NCBI RefSeq assembly: GCF_001423085.1
Contig: NZ_LMNU01000048.1
Location: forward strand, 159,516 to 223,515
Reading direction: 5' to 3'
Length of the DNA: 64,000 bases
Source of the DNA: Methylobacterium sp. Leaf125
GTDB taxonomy: Bacteria; Pseudomonadota; Alphaproteobacteria; Rhizobiales; Beijerinckiaceae
Part shown: positions 1 through 8,418 of the stretch, in pieces
Layout of the letters: the number at the start of each line of letters is the position of its first letter
Position numbering within the stretch: the first letter of the stretch is position 1
The notes under the pieces: model-generated
Database searches by the model: none
Seen by the model: the letters and a program-made list of their open reading frames with translations, nothing else
What the model was told of the DNA's origin: nothing
Made by a program: the position numbers and the translations under genes

Positions 1-309
1 GTGCGGCAACGTCCGCGCTGTGGCGCAGCCGATGCTGCCTCCGATCAGGAGAAGGCAGCCGCAGACAATCGCTGGCCGGCGGCCGACACGGTCCGAGACC
101 GGCCCGTAAACCGGGAGCGCGGCCCCAAGCCCGAGCAGGTAGACGGCCATGGCGGCCCCCATCGCGGCGGCCGGGACGTGCAGCGCGGCCGCCGTCTCGG
201 ACAGGCTCGGCAAGATCATGTCGATCCCGAAGGTCGGGAGTGCCGCGAGGAGCCCGAGCAGCGCCGAGAAGGCTCGCGAATCGGGGCGAATTCGGGGGCG
301 TACCGGCAC
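1..309 (-). CDS. MFS drug-resistance-type transporter, Bcr/CflA-like (partial, N-terminal part)
   Basis: Only the first 103 codons are in the window; the gene runs off the left edge. The frame reads a first transmembrane helix followed by FGIDMILPSL, a helix with AVYLLGLGAALPVYGP and then the MFS signature SDRVGRRP, the arrangement of Bcr/CflA-type 12- or 14-helix exporters. The start is a GTG with a GAGGGG Shine-Dalgarno about 10 nt upstream. It begins 14 nt after the stop of the glycosyltransferase gene on the same strand, so the two are probably cotranscribed. A proton-driven exporter in the inner membrane is the likely role; the substrate cannot be told, though a glycosylated product of the neighbour is a reasonable guess. 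Confidence 0.8.
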   Translation of the reverse strand, partial: MPVRPRIRPDSRAFSALLGLLAALPTFGIDMILPSLSETAAALHVPAAAMGAAMAVYLLGLGAALPVYGPVSDRVGRRPAIVCGCLLLIGGSIGCATARTLPH

Positions 310-323
310 GGTGGCGGTTCCCC

Positions 324-1595
324 TCAACCCCAGAGCCGGCCTCCGTCCCGGGCTGCGCCGCCCCGCTGCGCGGCGACCATCGCGGTGATCTCCCGGACGA
401 GCCCGCCCGCGGCGAGATCGGCCCGGACGGCGGCTCCGAGGCCCCCGGCGGCCGTGCGGAAGCCCGGTTCCGCCAGGAGCCGGTGGACCGCCGCCGCGAT
501 CTCGTTCGCGCTCGCCGTCGCGGGCAGGCGCAGGCCGGCGCCGCGCAACGCGATCCGGGCGGCGTTGTCGGTTTGGTCGCGGGCGAGCGGGATCACCAGC
601 AGCGGCACGCCGTGCAGCAATGCGCGGCTGACGGTCCCGTGACCGCCCTGGCAGACCACCAGGTCGGCCTCGGTCATGAGGGTGTCATGGGAGGCGGTCG
701 CCACGACGCGCATGGTGTCGGGGGCGTCCAGGTCCGCGGCTTCGACGTTCGGGCCGGTGGTCACGATGGTCTCGGCCTCGACCGTCCCGACGGCGCGCAC
801 GATCCGCCGGAGGAGGTCGGTCTGGTTCTGGGCACCGGTGCTTCCGGCCACGAGGATGCGCGGCCGGTCCGCCCCGGACCACAGGGTCCCGGCGCCCCGC
901 GACCAGATCGGTTCGTCGAGCAGCGGGCCGATGTAGCGGTAATTGGCGGGGAGCACCGCCCCGTCAAAGTCGAAGGCTTGGCTGACCGCCAGGAGGACCC
1001 GCTCGGCCCGTTCGTAGTGGGCGAAGGCGGTCGTCACCGGCGCCAGCCCGAATGCGCGGCGTGCGTCGTTGAGCGCCGGTCGGCTGCGCTCCATTGCCAA
1101 AACGATCGTGTCGGTTGCTGCGTCGACCGCGGCCCGCTCCGCTTCCGTCCGCGGTGGCGCCAGGCCGCTGGCGGCGGGGGGCATGCCGGGCAGTGGGCGA
1201 ATGCTGATATGCGGCGACAGGACGGCGTGCGGGATGCCGGCCACCTCGGCGGCCAGGGCGCAGCCGACCAGCAGGTCGATGCTGAGGACCGCGTCGGTCG
1301 GGAGGCGACGGATCTCGTCGAGCGTGTCCGCGGCGTAGGCGCCTGCCGGGGCGAACATGGCTTGGCGCAGCCAATCGGCCAGATCTGAGAAATCGACCGG
1401 ATCGGCCTCCTGTCCGGTCGGAGCCCGGCGCCACCCGACGAACGGGAAGCCGGCCGCCGCGATCTCGGCCTGCATGGCTGGATCGGCCATGATGCGCGGA
1501 CGGTGACCTGCCCGGTGCAGTTGCCGGGCTGCCGTGAGCACGGGGCTGAGATTGCCCGTGGTTCCCCACGAGATGCACAGGACGTCGAGCGACAT
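324..1595 (-). CDS. Glycosyltransferase family 1 (UGT/MGT type)
   Basis: A 423-residue cytosolic nucleotide-sugar-dependent glycosyltransferase of the GT-B fold. The N-terminal half starts with a Rossmann strand and the loop WGTTGNLSP (residues 10-18), as in macrolide and small-molecule glycosyltransferases. The C-terminal half carries the nucleotide-sugar site: GGHGT at 317-321 and RDQTDNA at 339-345, equivalent to the GGxGT and DQ motifs of the family. Acceptor and sugar are not predictable. Length is normal for the family. It is followed 14 nt later by an MFS exporter gene, suggesting glycosylation and export of one compound, or detoxification. The upstream 800 bp carry no gene, so this is probably the first gene of its operon. 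Confidence 0.85.
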   Translation of the reverse strand: MSLDVLCISWGTTGNLSPVLTAARQLHRAGHRPRIMADPAMQAEIAAAGFPFVGWRRAPTGQEADPVDFSDLADWLRQAMFAPAGAYAADTLDEIRRLPTDAVLSIDLLVGCALAAEVAGIPHAVLSPHISIRPLPGMPPAASGLAPPRTEAERAAVDAATDTIVLAMERSRPALNDARRAFGLAPVTTAFAHYERAERVLLAVSQAFDFDGAVLPANYRYIGPLLDEPIWSRGAGTLWSGADRPRILVAGSTGAQNQTDLLRRIVRAVGTVEAETIVTTGPNVEAADLDAPDTMRVVATASHDTLMTEADLVVCQGGHGTVSRALLHGVPLLVIPLARDQTDNAARIALRGAGLRLPATASANEIAAAVHRLLAEPGFRTAAGGLGAAVRADLAAGGLVREITAMVAAQRGGAARDGGRLWG

Positions 1596-2399
1596 GGTGG
1601 GTTTCCCAGTCTGGGCGCACGGGAGTGCGGTCTTCAGGTCGTGCTTGGGGGATTTGCCGACGGGCAGACGGTCGATCTAACCCGGGCGGATGATGGGGAT
1701 GCAGCCGCCGAAGGCGACGCTGGTCACCGACCTCTCGCGCCTTGCGTATACGAGACCGTTGCGTCCCGGTCGGCGTCCCGGACCTGGCAAGGGGACCGAA
1801 CCGGCAGGCACCGGCCGCCTCGCGGCGGGCAATCCGACAGGGTCGGCGAACGACCCGCGACGCCCAGAGCTGGAAAGGTGAAAGCGTCTGAGGCGGAGCG
1901 TTCGTCGCCCGGCAATCGTGGAGACAGCCATATTAACCTGCCGCACTTGGTATAATGACTGTCGATGTCCTCAGTTACGGCGCGGTTTCGGCCTGAGAAA
2001 TTTTGTATTACAACGGTAATACATCTCTCTGAATTCCGTACGGAAGCCATGCCTGACGCGAATGCTTGCTCGGAAACGACCGCGTATTATGAAGGGCGCA
2101 ATCCTTTAGGGGGCGTGATACCAAATCGGCGGTTCGAGGCCCGACGCCCGGACACGACTTGATGGGTAGTCGGGGCGGGCTGGCGACGGACAGGGGGCTG
2201 CCGGGATTGATCGCCTGGAGCGCAGTCAGACGAAGCGGCCGCGGGTTCGTCGGAGGATGCGCGCAAACACAACGACCTGGAGACGCCGGCCCGATGCAAT
2301 CGAGCCGGATACGGCTCTAGCGCGACGGGTCTCCCGGCTTCCGAACCGGCCTGTCGAGATCGTGCCGGCGCGGCAGGCTGCCGCGAGAAGGAGTTGGTA
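1596..2399. other. Non-coding interval with palindromic sites
   Basis: About 800 bp between the minus-strand glycosyltransferase and the plus-strand response regulator. No frame in it resembles a protein I recognise; the open frames are Arg/Pro-rich shadows. From about 1925 to 2105 the base composition drops to visibly higher AT than the flanks. A perfect TATAAT lies at 1951-1956, and two perfect palindromes follow at 2005-2022 and 2034-2045, so this looks like a regulatory region. The Shine-Dalgarno GAGAAGGAG of the response regulator closes the interval. Confidence 0.5.
2005..2045. promoter_or_regulatory. Two adjacent palindromes, candidate regulator-binding sites
   Basis: Site one is GTATTAC-AACG-GTAATAC (2005-2022), a perfect 7-bp inverted repeat with a 4-nt spacer. 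Site two is TTCCGTACGGAA (2034-2045), a perfect 12-bp palindrome. Their centres are 26 bp apart, about two and a half helical turns. Both lie downstream of TATAAT at 1951-1956. The binding protein is unknown. Possible targets are the divergent glycosyltransferase/MFS operon and the response regulator operon, although both start codons are more than 350 bp away. Confidence 0.45.
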
Positions 2400-3161
2400 A
2401 TGATCGAACCTAGTCTGAGCCGGGGTCCGGCTCGAGGTGCGCGGGCCGGTACGACACGCATCCTGCTCATCGAGGACGATGCGGGCATTCAGCGCATCGT
2501 CTCCGATCACTTCGCCGACCACGATGTCGACGTCACCCCGGCGACGGACCGGAAGCAGGCGGAGCGGCGGCTCGCGGAGGGCGCGTTCGACCTCGTGGTG
2601 CTCGACCTGCGCCTGGGTTCGGAGAACGGCCTCGACCTGCTGCGCGACCTGCGCGCCCGGAGCGACCTGCCGGTGATCATCACCACCGGCCACCGCCGGG
2701 ACGAAATCGACCGGGTGATCGGCCTCGAACTCGGCGCGGACGACTACATCGTCAAACCCTACGGCCTGCGCGAGCTGCTGGCGCGGGTGCGGGTCATCCT
2801 GCGCCGGGCCGAGGTCGCGCCCGCCCCGACGCGGGTTCAGGACTCCCATCGCAGCCGCTTCGACGGCTGGGTGCTCGACCGCCGGCGCCGGCGCCTGACC
2901 AACCCCGACGGTGCGGACGTCGCCCTGAGCAAGGGCGAGTACGCGCTGCTGGCGGCCTTCCTCGATGCCCCCCAGCGTCCCCTGAGCCGCGAGCAGCTCC
3001 TGCAAGCCACGCGCGTCCACGAGGATGTGTTCGACCGCAGCATCGACGTGCAGATCCTGCGGTTGCGCCGCAAGCTGGAGGCGGATCCGAGCGCGCCGCG
3101 TCTGATCGTGACCGAGCGCGGCATCGGCTACGTCTTCGCCGTACCGGTCGAGAGGCTGTGA
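2400..3161 (+). CDS. VirG-like OmpR-family response regulator
   Basis: A 253-residue two-domain regulator. The receiver has the acidic pocket EDD (25-27), the phospho-acceptor Asp at 69 (VVLDLRLG) and the conserved Lys at 119 (IVKPYG). The C-terminal winged helix contains LSREQLLQA and RSIDVQILRLRRKLEADP, very close to the equivalent stretch of Agrobacterium VirG as I remember it. ATG at 2400 is chosen because GAGAAGGAG lies 6 nt upstream; an in-frame TTG two codons earlier would bury that site. The stop overlaps the start of the cytochrome peroxidase gene by 4 nt, and the sensor kinase follows, so all three are one operon. It should bind DNA when phosphorylated by the downstream kinase. Targets are unknown. 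Confidence 0.9.
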   Translation: MIEPSLSRGPARGARAGTTRILLIEDDAGIQRIVSDHFADHDVDVTPATDRKQAERRLAEGAFDLVVLDLRLGSENGLDLLRDLRARSDLPVIITTGHRRDEIDRVIGLELGADDYIVKPYGLRELLARVRVILRRAEVAPAPTRVQDSHRSRFDGWVLDRRRRRLTNPDGADVALSKGEYALLAAFLDAPQRPLSREQLLQATRVHEDVFDRSIDVQILRLRRKLEADPSAPRLIVTERGIGYVFAVPVERL

Positions 3162-4219
3162 TCGTGGCGCCGTCGCGCCGGGCCCGTTCCCCCGTGGCGG
3201 CGTTCGGCGCCGTCCTCATCGGCGGCGCCCTGGCCATCCTGCCGCTGGCCGCCGGGGAAGGGCCGCCCGGAGCCCCGCAGCCGGCTGAGGCCGTGGAGGC
3301 CCGGGACGTCATCACCCCCGTCCCGAGCAGTCTCGGGGCGGATCCGGAGCGGGTCGCCCTCGGCCGGATGCTGTTCGCCGACACCCGGCTGTCGCGTGGG
3401 GGCGACCGGGCCTGCATCACCTGTCACGATCTCCGCAGCAACGGCGCGAGCGCGGCCGCCAGGAATGTGACCACTGACGGCACGCCGATGCCGCGCAATA
3501 CGCCGACGGCCTTCAACGCGGCGCTGAGCTTCCGCTTAGGGTGGGCGGGCGACATCCCGACGCTGCGGGACCAGGCCGAGATCGCCCTGACCCGGCCGGA
3601 GTTCCTGGGCGGATCGTGGCCCCACATCCTCGCGGTGATCCAAGCCGACCCGGCCCTCGATGGTCCGTTCCGGGCGACCTATGGCCGGGACGTCGATCGA
3701 GCGGCGGTGATCGACGCGATCAACAGCTTCGAGCGCAGCCTGCTCACCCCCGACAGCCGCTTCGACCGGTGGCTGCACGGCGACGTCCATGCGATCACCG
3801 AGTCGGAGCGGGCAGGCTACGCCCTGTTCAAGGGCATCGGCTGCGCGGCCTGCCACCAGGGCGTCAACGTCGGCGGCAACCTGTTCGAGAAAGTCGGGAT
3901 CTTCGTCACGATCCCCGACAAGGCCGCCGAGGTGCTCCGCGTGCCGAGCCTGCGCAACGTCGCGGTCACGGCGCCCTACTTCGACGACGGCGGCGTCGCC
4001 ACGCTCCCCGAAGCGGTGCGGCTGATGGCCCGGGTGCAACTCGGCCGTGAGCTGACCGAAGCGCAAACCAGCGCGATCGTGGCGTTCCTCGGCACGCTCA
4101 CGGGTTTCTATGAGGGGCGTCCCCTCACGGCTTCGCGGGCGCCCGACACGCTGCCGCAGCCAGATGCCCGGCCGCAGCCAGATGCCCGGCCGCAGCCAGA
4201 TGCCCGGCCGCAGCCATGA
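3158..4219 (+). CDS. Diheme cytochrome c peroxidase (CCP/MauG family), periplasmic
   Basis: The 353-residue product has an N-terminal signal/anchor segment (about residues 11-33) and two CxxCH heme-attachment motifs, CITCH at 86-90 and CAACH at 229-233, plus the family motif TAPYFDDGG near 271-279. Bacterial CCPs reduce H2O2 with electrons from c-type cytochromes; MauG relatives oxidise protein residues instead. The start is taken as the GTG of the GTGA overlap with the regulator; a second GTG at 3164 is possible. The C-terminus ends in three exact six-residue repeats (QPDARP) from an 18-bp DNA repeat. Its position between a response regulator and its kinase is unusual for an enzyme and suggests that it feeds redox or peroxide information to the sensor. 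That role is inference. Confidence 0.88.
   Translation: MIVAPSRRARSPVAAFGAVLIGGALAILPLAAGEGPPGAPQPAEAVEARDVITPVPSSLGADPERVALGRMLFADTRLSRGGDRACITCHDLRSNGASAAARNVTTDGTPMPRNTPTAFNAALSFRLGWAGDIPTLRDQAEIALTRPEFLGGSWPHILAVIQADPALDGPFRATYGRDVDRAAVIDAINSFERSLLTPDSRFDRWLHGDVHAITESERAGYALFKGIGCAACHQGVNVGGNLFEKVGIFVTIPDKAAEVLRVPSLRNVAVTAPYFDDGGVATLPEAVRLMARVQLGRELTEAQTSAIVAFLGTLTGFYEGRPLTASRAPDTLPQPDARPQPDARPQPDARPQP
4154..4216 (+). repeat. 18-bp tandem repeat, 3.5 copies, inside the peroxidase 3' end
   Basis: The unit CCGCAGCCAGATGCCCGG is repeated exactly at 4154-4171, 4172-4189 and 4190-4207, followed by a half unit at 4208-4216. Being 18 bp long it keeps the frame and encodes QPDARP repeats. The final half unit supplies the A of the ATG of the sensor kinase gene. 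Replication slippage is the likely origin, and copy number may vary between strains. Confidence 0.95.
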
Positions 4220-6705
4220 GGCTGACCCTGCAGGCCGCCGTCCTCGGGGTGCTGCTGGCCGCCCTGCTTACGTGGCTGATGATCAACGGCAAGGGCGAGA
4301 TGGACGCCGCCTTTGCGCAGACCCGGCGCACGGTCGATGCCATCGCTCTCGCCGAATCCCGGATGCAGCACGACGTGCTCCGGGCGCGGACCGGGCTCCT
4401 GCGCAACTACGATCCGATCGTGGCCCACCTTCACGAAATGCAAGCGGCGCTGTCCGGGTTGCAGGCGGCGAGCGGACCGGACGATGGCGAGATGCGCTCG
4501 CTCGCCGAGGCGATCGCCCGGGAGGCGCAGATGGTCGAGCGCTTCAAGACCGGCAATGCCCTGGTGCAGAACTCGATCGCCTACTTCGACTCCCTCAGCG
4601 ATCGGCTTTCGGAGCCGGACATCGATCCCAAACTCGCCCGCGCGGTCGCCGCCCTGCAGATCCGGGTCTCGGAACTTGCCCGCGAAGCGAGCCCCAAGCG
4701 CCTCGACGACATCCGCACGCGGCTCGATGTCCTGGCGGCGAGCGCACCTTCGGACCGCGATGCGGACATCTCCGCCATCGTCCTGCACGGGCGCCAGCTC
4801 TTGGATCTGCTGCCGCAGGTTGACACCGTCGCCCGTTCCCTGCCGAACTCCTCGAGCGAGGCGGCGCGCCAAGCGCTCCTGGAGGCTCGCCGTACCCTTC
4901 GGGACCAGCGGCAGGCCCGCGCGGACGGATTCCGTCTCGCCCTCTATGCGGCCGCCTTGTGCTTGGTGGCCTTGGTGGTGCGCGTAGGCCTGCTGATGCG
5001 AGCGGGGACCCTCGTCCTGCGCCGAACGATCGCCTTTCAATCGGTCGTCGCGCAGGCCGCCAACCATTTCTCGGCGAGCCAGCCCGACGAGATTGCATCG
5101 CGCATCGTCGATGTCATGGCGATGGTCAGCACGGGAGCCTGCACGGACCATTGCTACATCCTGATGCTCGATGGTTCCGACACGGTCCACTTGTGGAACC
5201 GAGCGGGGCTGCAGGCGCCCCGCGGCTGGCCGCTCGCGCAACGCGCTCTCGTGCCTGACATCATCGCTGCGTCCGAAGACTACATTTTCGTCGAGACCGC
5301 CGACGCAATCGGGCCCCCGGCGCTGGTTCGCCCCCTGGCGCAGCGCGGGGTCGCAACGTTCACCTGCGCACGCCTGCGACGGGGCGGACACATCGTCGGT
5401 GTGCTGTGCTTCGAGCGCACCGTCAGCGTCCTGCCTCCCTGGATGCGGCACTCGCGCGGGCTCCTGCGCGTCGTGGCCGAAAGCTTCGGCGCGGCGCTGG
5501 AGCGCCAGCACGTCTGGGCCGAACGTCGCGAGATCGAGGCGGCCCTGCGGCGCGCGCAGCGACTCGAAGCGATCGGGATCTTCGCCAGCGGTGTGGCGCA
5601 CAACATCAACAATGTCCTCAACGTCATGCTCGGTCATGCCGAGATCGCCGCGGATGCCCTGCCGGTCGATCCGGGACGGGCAACCGAGCATATCGGGCTG
5701 CTGGTCCAAGCGGGTGGTCGGGCCCATGAGATCGCGGGACAGATCCTGGATTACGGGCGGCGGGGCTGCTCTTCGCAGAACACGAGTGCGGTCGACGCGA
5801 TCGTGGCCGAGACGGTGGACGTGATCCGGACATCGACCGCCGACCCGACCGCGATCCTCCTGACCGGGACCACCGACGGCGCGATCGTCGACGGCGAGCC
5901 GGCGCAGCTGCAGCAGGTGATCCACAATTTGATCCGCAACGCCATCCAGGCGTCCGAGCCGGGTGCCGCGGTCGACGTGCAGCTCGAACGGGTCCGATTA
6001 CCAGGGCCGCGGGCCTTCTCGCACGGAGAGCTGCCATCCGGCACCTACGCCCGCATCCGCGTGTCCGACGCGGGCTGCGGGATGGACGAGGCCACGTGCG
6101 CACGGATCTTCGAGCCGTTCTTCACCACGCGTCCGGCCGGAACGGGGCTCGGTCTCGCCACGGCGTTCGAATTTGTCCAGGAACAGGCGGGCGCCTTCGA
6201 CGTCCGGAGCGCCCCGGGCGTCGGCAGCGCGTTCGAGGTGTGGCTGGCCGCACGCCCGGCGTCGGAGCGCGGCGTCCCGGCCGCCGGCGGCACTGTGATG
6301 ATCGTCGGAGCCGCGCGCGCCACGGTGCAGGAGGATGAGGAGACCCTCGCGGCCCTGGGTTACGAGCCGATCGGCTACACAGACCCGGACGCGGCGCTGA
6401 CCGCTCTGCGGATGGAGCCGAAGCGCTTCGACATCTTGATCGTCGAGAACCAGCCGTCGCGTTCGCTCGGTCTCGCCTTCGCCCGCCGCGCCGCCCGTAT
6501 CGTCGATCGTCCGATCGTCCTCTCCCTGTCGGCCTCGGACACGGTACGACCGGAGGTTCTCTCGGCGATTCCGATCGTCGATGTCGCGCACCGACCCTGG
6601 CGTTCGAGCGCGCTCGCACTCACGCTGCGGCGACACCTGGGGTCGGAAGCGCGGAGCGCGCCGCCCCAGCGCACGGTCGCTGAAAATCGCGTGGTCGCGC
6701 AGTAG
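4216..6705 (+). CDS. VirA-like hybrid sensor histidine kinase with degenerate receiver
   Basis: An 829-residue inner-membrane kinase. TM1 is at about 3-23, then a long all-helical periplasmic segment (24-241) resembling the DAHL-type sensor of VirA-like kinases, TM2 at about 242-261, a GAF-like region (275-430), a HisKA dimerisation helix with His462, a HATPase domain (N box NLIRNAIQA, DAGCGM, FTTRPAGTGLGL) and a C-terminal receiver-like domain (692-810). Canonical VirA-type H boxes read HEFNN; here it is HNINN, so the acidic residue after His is Asn. The terminal receiver has lost its acidic pair, the phospho-acceptor Asp (the region reads DILIVENQP) and the Lys (HRP). It probably phosphorylates the VirG-like regulator; the signal is unknown. 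The ATG overlaps the peroxidase stop and has no separate ribosome site, so translation is coupled. Confidence 0.88.
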   Translation: MRLTLQAAVLGVLLAALLTWLMINGKGEMDAAFAQTRRTVDAIALAESRMQHDVLRARTGLLRNYDPIVAHLHEMQAALSGLQAASGPDDGEMRSLAEAIAREAQMVERFKTGNALVQNSIAYFDSLSDRLSEPDIDPKLARAVAALQIRVSELAREASPKRLDDIRTRLDVLAASAPSDRDADISAIVLHGRQLLDLLPQVDTVARSLPNSSSEAARQALLEARRTLRDQRQARADGFRLALYAAALCLVALVVRVGLLMRAGTLVLRRTIAFQSVVAQAANHFSASQPDEIASRIVDVMAMVSTGACTDHCYILMLDGSDTVHLWNRAGLQAPRGWPLAQRALVPDIIAASEDYIFVETADAIGPPALVRPLAQRGVATFTCARLRRGGHIVGVLCFERTVSVLPPWMRHSRGLLRVVAESFGAALERQHVWAERREIEAALRRAQRLEAIGIFASGVAHNINNVLNVMLGHAEIAADALPVDPGRATEHIGLLVQAGGRAHEIAGQILDYGRRGCSSQNTSAVDAIVAETVDVIRTSTADPTAILLTGTTDGAIVDGEPAQLQQVIHNLIRNAIQASEPGAAVDVQLERVRLPGPRAFSHGELPSGTYARIRVSDAGCGMDEATCARIFEPFFTTRPAGTGLGLATAFEFVQEQAGAFDVRSAPGVGSAFEVWLAARPASERGVPAAGGTVMIVGAARATVQEDEETLAALGYEPIGYTDPDAALTALRMEPKRFDILIVENQPSRSLGLAFARRAARIVDRPIVLSLSASDTVRPEVLSAIPIVDVAHRPWRSSALALTLRRHLGSEARSAPPQRTVAENRVVAQ

Positions 6706-7064
6706 CGCGTCCTCCCGGAGCCCCGACACGGGCGGGCAAGCGGGCGGGCAAGCCTGCTTCACCCCGCCCATGCCGCCGCTGGCGCCGGACGGCGTGGGTG
6801 CGCTCGGTCATCTTGGCGGCCCTGCGCCGCAACGCCTGATCCGCCTCCCGCCGCGGCGCCGCGCGCAGGCGGTGCGCGTACCGCCCATGCTCGGCCCTGA
6901 CGTGGTCGTTGCGGCTGGCCCGGAGGCGAGGCGCGACGTGCTGGCCACGCGCTCGGGTCTCTCCCGGCGCGTTCGGGCCGCTCTCACCGTCCGCGGGACC
7001 CGTCCACGCGGCAACGGTCCGGACGCACGCACCCGCTCGGCGACCGCGCGTTGGTTCGCTGCGG
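6706..7064. other. Intergenic interval, nothing recognised
   Basis: About 360 bp between the convergent kinase and alpha/beta hydrolase genes. Frames on both strands are open but Arg-rich and compositionally like shadows. I see no convincing gene, hairpin terminator or repeat. Confidence 0.4.
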
Positions 7065-7877
7065 TCAACCGCCGTGCATTTGGAGCCACCCGACGATCCC
7101 GCCCACCACCGCCGGCTCGATGCCGTCGTAACCATGAGGCGAGAGCGAATCGCAGTCCCGGGCCGAGCTCCGCATCTCGCCGCTGACCGTAAGGATGCGG
7201 ATACTCGGCGCGTGCGGCAGGGCGGCGGCGATGCGTGGAGCCATCTCAGGTGGGGTCACATCGCAGGCGTCCTTGCGGTTGGCCACGACGAGCACCGGAA
7301 CGCGCACGCTCTGCGGATCCGCGTCGAAGACCGTTTCGGTGCTCCGTCGTCCCGGTAACGACACGGCCTCGGTCAACACCAAGCCCGCAAGGAGACCCGG
7401 CCCGGCTTGGGCGGCGCCGCTCACCGCCGCGATCGTCCCCTGGCTGGTGCCGACGAGGAAGACGGGCGAAGGCGCTTGCTCCCGGGCGAAGGCGGCCAGA
7501 CCGGCCACCAGACGGCCGTAGGCTGGAGCGCTTCGCCTGCCTCGCAGGTTCGCCCGATCGATCGTGTCCGGGATCAGGACGGCGTAGCCCCTCGCCACCC
7601 AGTCGGCCCTCGTGCGGACAAGGAAATTCTCCTGGTGTCGCAGGTCGCCCTCGCGCCCGACGCCGATGTCGCCGGAGCCCCCCGGCAACATCACCAGCGT
7701 TGCCCGGGGGTGAGGCGGTGCCTCGTAGAGGACGCGCTGGTTTCGACCGTCGCCGAGCGGCAGATCCACCACCCGCTCTCCCGCGACAAGGGTTTGCCTC
7801 GCCGATCCGGTCTGAGCGATGGCCGGCGTGCCGAGCAGGCTCACGGCGACGAGCGAGCGGGTGAATGTGTTCAGCAT
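7065..7877 (-). CDS. Secreted alpha/beta hydrolase
   Basis: A 270-residue protein with a cleavable signal peptide at the ATG chosen here (MLNTFTRSLVAVSLLG, then an AIAQ cleavage region). The longer upstream reading adds 52 residues of low-complexity sequence before the signal and is rejected. The serine hydrolase nucleophile elbow is GTSQG, the acid is probably the Asp of ANRKDACD, and the His is in SPHGYDG near the C-terminus. The early PGGSGD loop fits an oxyanion hole. Substrate unknown; an esterase- or dienelactone-hydrolase-like role in the periplasm is plausible. It stands alone on its strand. Confidence 0.75.
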   Translation of the reverse strand: MLNTFTRSLVAVSLLGTPAIAQTGSARQTLVAGERVVDLPLGDGRNQRVLYEAPPHPRATLVMLPGGSGDIGVGREGDLRHQENFLVRTRADWVARGYAVLIPDTIDRANLRGRRSAPAYGRLVAGLAAFAREQAPSPVFLVGTSQGTIAAVSGAAQAGPGLLAGLVLTEAVSLPGRRSTETVFDADPQSVRVPVLVVANRKDACDVTPPEMAPRIAAALPHAPSIRILTVSGEMRSSARDCDSLSPHGYDGIEPAVVGGIVGWLQMHGG

Positions 7878-8418
7878 CGCAACGCGCCCCGAAGAGACCG
7901 ACCGGACTGTCTTGCACGCTTCACGAGGACGGCGCGTGCCTCCTTGCACGTTGCGCGCAAAGCCATCGGTTTCTTCGGGGGCGGCCGGTCGCGAGCGGTC
8001 CATCAACGTCGGCTCGCGGTGGCAGGCGGACACGCGTTCGAGGCCCGAAAGCCGACCTTCGGTCGAGACCGGCTCATAGGACGTGCGGGTCGGATACCGA
8101 TGCGTCTTGCCCCGGGGCGATGCTTGGTCGCCAGTCGCTCACTGCCATGCCGGCGACGATACGGTGCCACGGGTCGTCTGCTGTTGCCCGTCCCTCACAT
8201 CGGCCTGGGCGACATCACGGATCTCCGCTCGGGCGGCGCCCGTCTCCCGCGGCACGGCGGTCACGTCTTCTCGCGTCACGGCTATCGGCCGAGCATGGCC
8301 ACGGGTCCGCGGTGAGGTGTGTTCGGCGCAGATGTCGCCGGGCGTCTTCCTGTCAAAGCCATCGGACTGACGTTCACGGCGACTGCCACGGACGTCAGTC
8401 CGACGCCTGCGGTGTCCC
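7878..8418. other. Intergenic interval containing a long stem-loop
   Basis: About 540 bp between the hydrolase start and the stop of the Cys-rich protein gene. No frame resembles a known protein. The one clear structure is the 12-bp inverted repeat at 8362-8403, directly after the Cys-rich gene on its strand. Confidence 0.4.
8362..8403 (-). terminator. 12-bp inverted repeat after the Cys-rich gene, possible terminator
   Basis: TCGGACTGACGT at 8362-8373 and its exact complement ACGTCAGTCCGA at 8392-8403 can form a 12-bp stem with an 18-nt loop. Read on the minus strand it begins 15 nt after the stop codon of the Cys-rich protein gene. There is no U-run after it, so it may be an mRNA 3' end-stabilising hairpin rather than a true intrinsic terminator. 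Confidence 0.5.

Noticed and set aside
1965..2162. 65-codon plus-strand ORF starting at ATG 1965
   Set aside because: It runs through both palindromes, has no ribosome site and resembles no protein; the segment looks regulatory.
4154..4216. Short tandem repeat considered as a CRISPR array
   Set aside because: Repeats are directly adjacent with no spacers and lie in a coding frame.
4108..5925. 605-codon minus-strand ORF opposite the sensor kinase
   Set aside because: A shadow frame of the kinase gene caused by high GC; it has the composition of an antisense frame and no domain.
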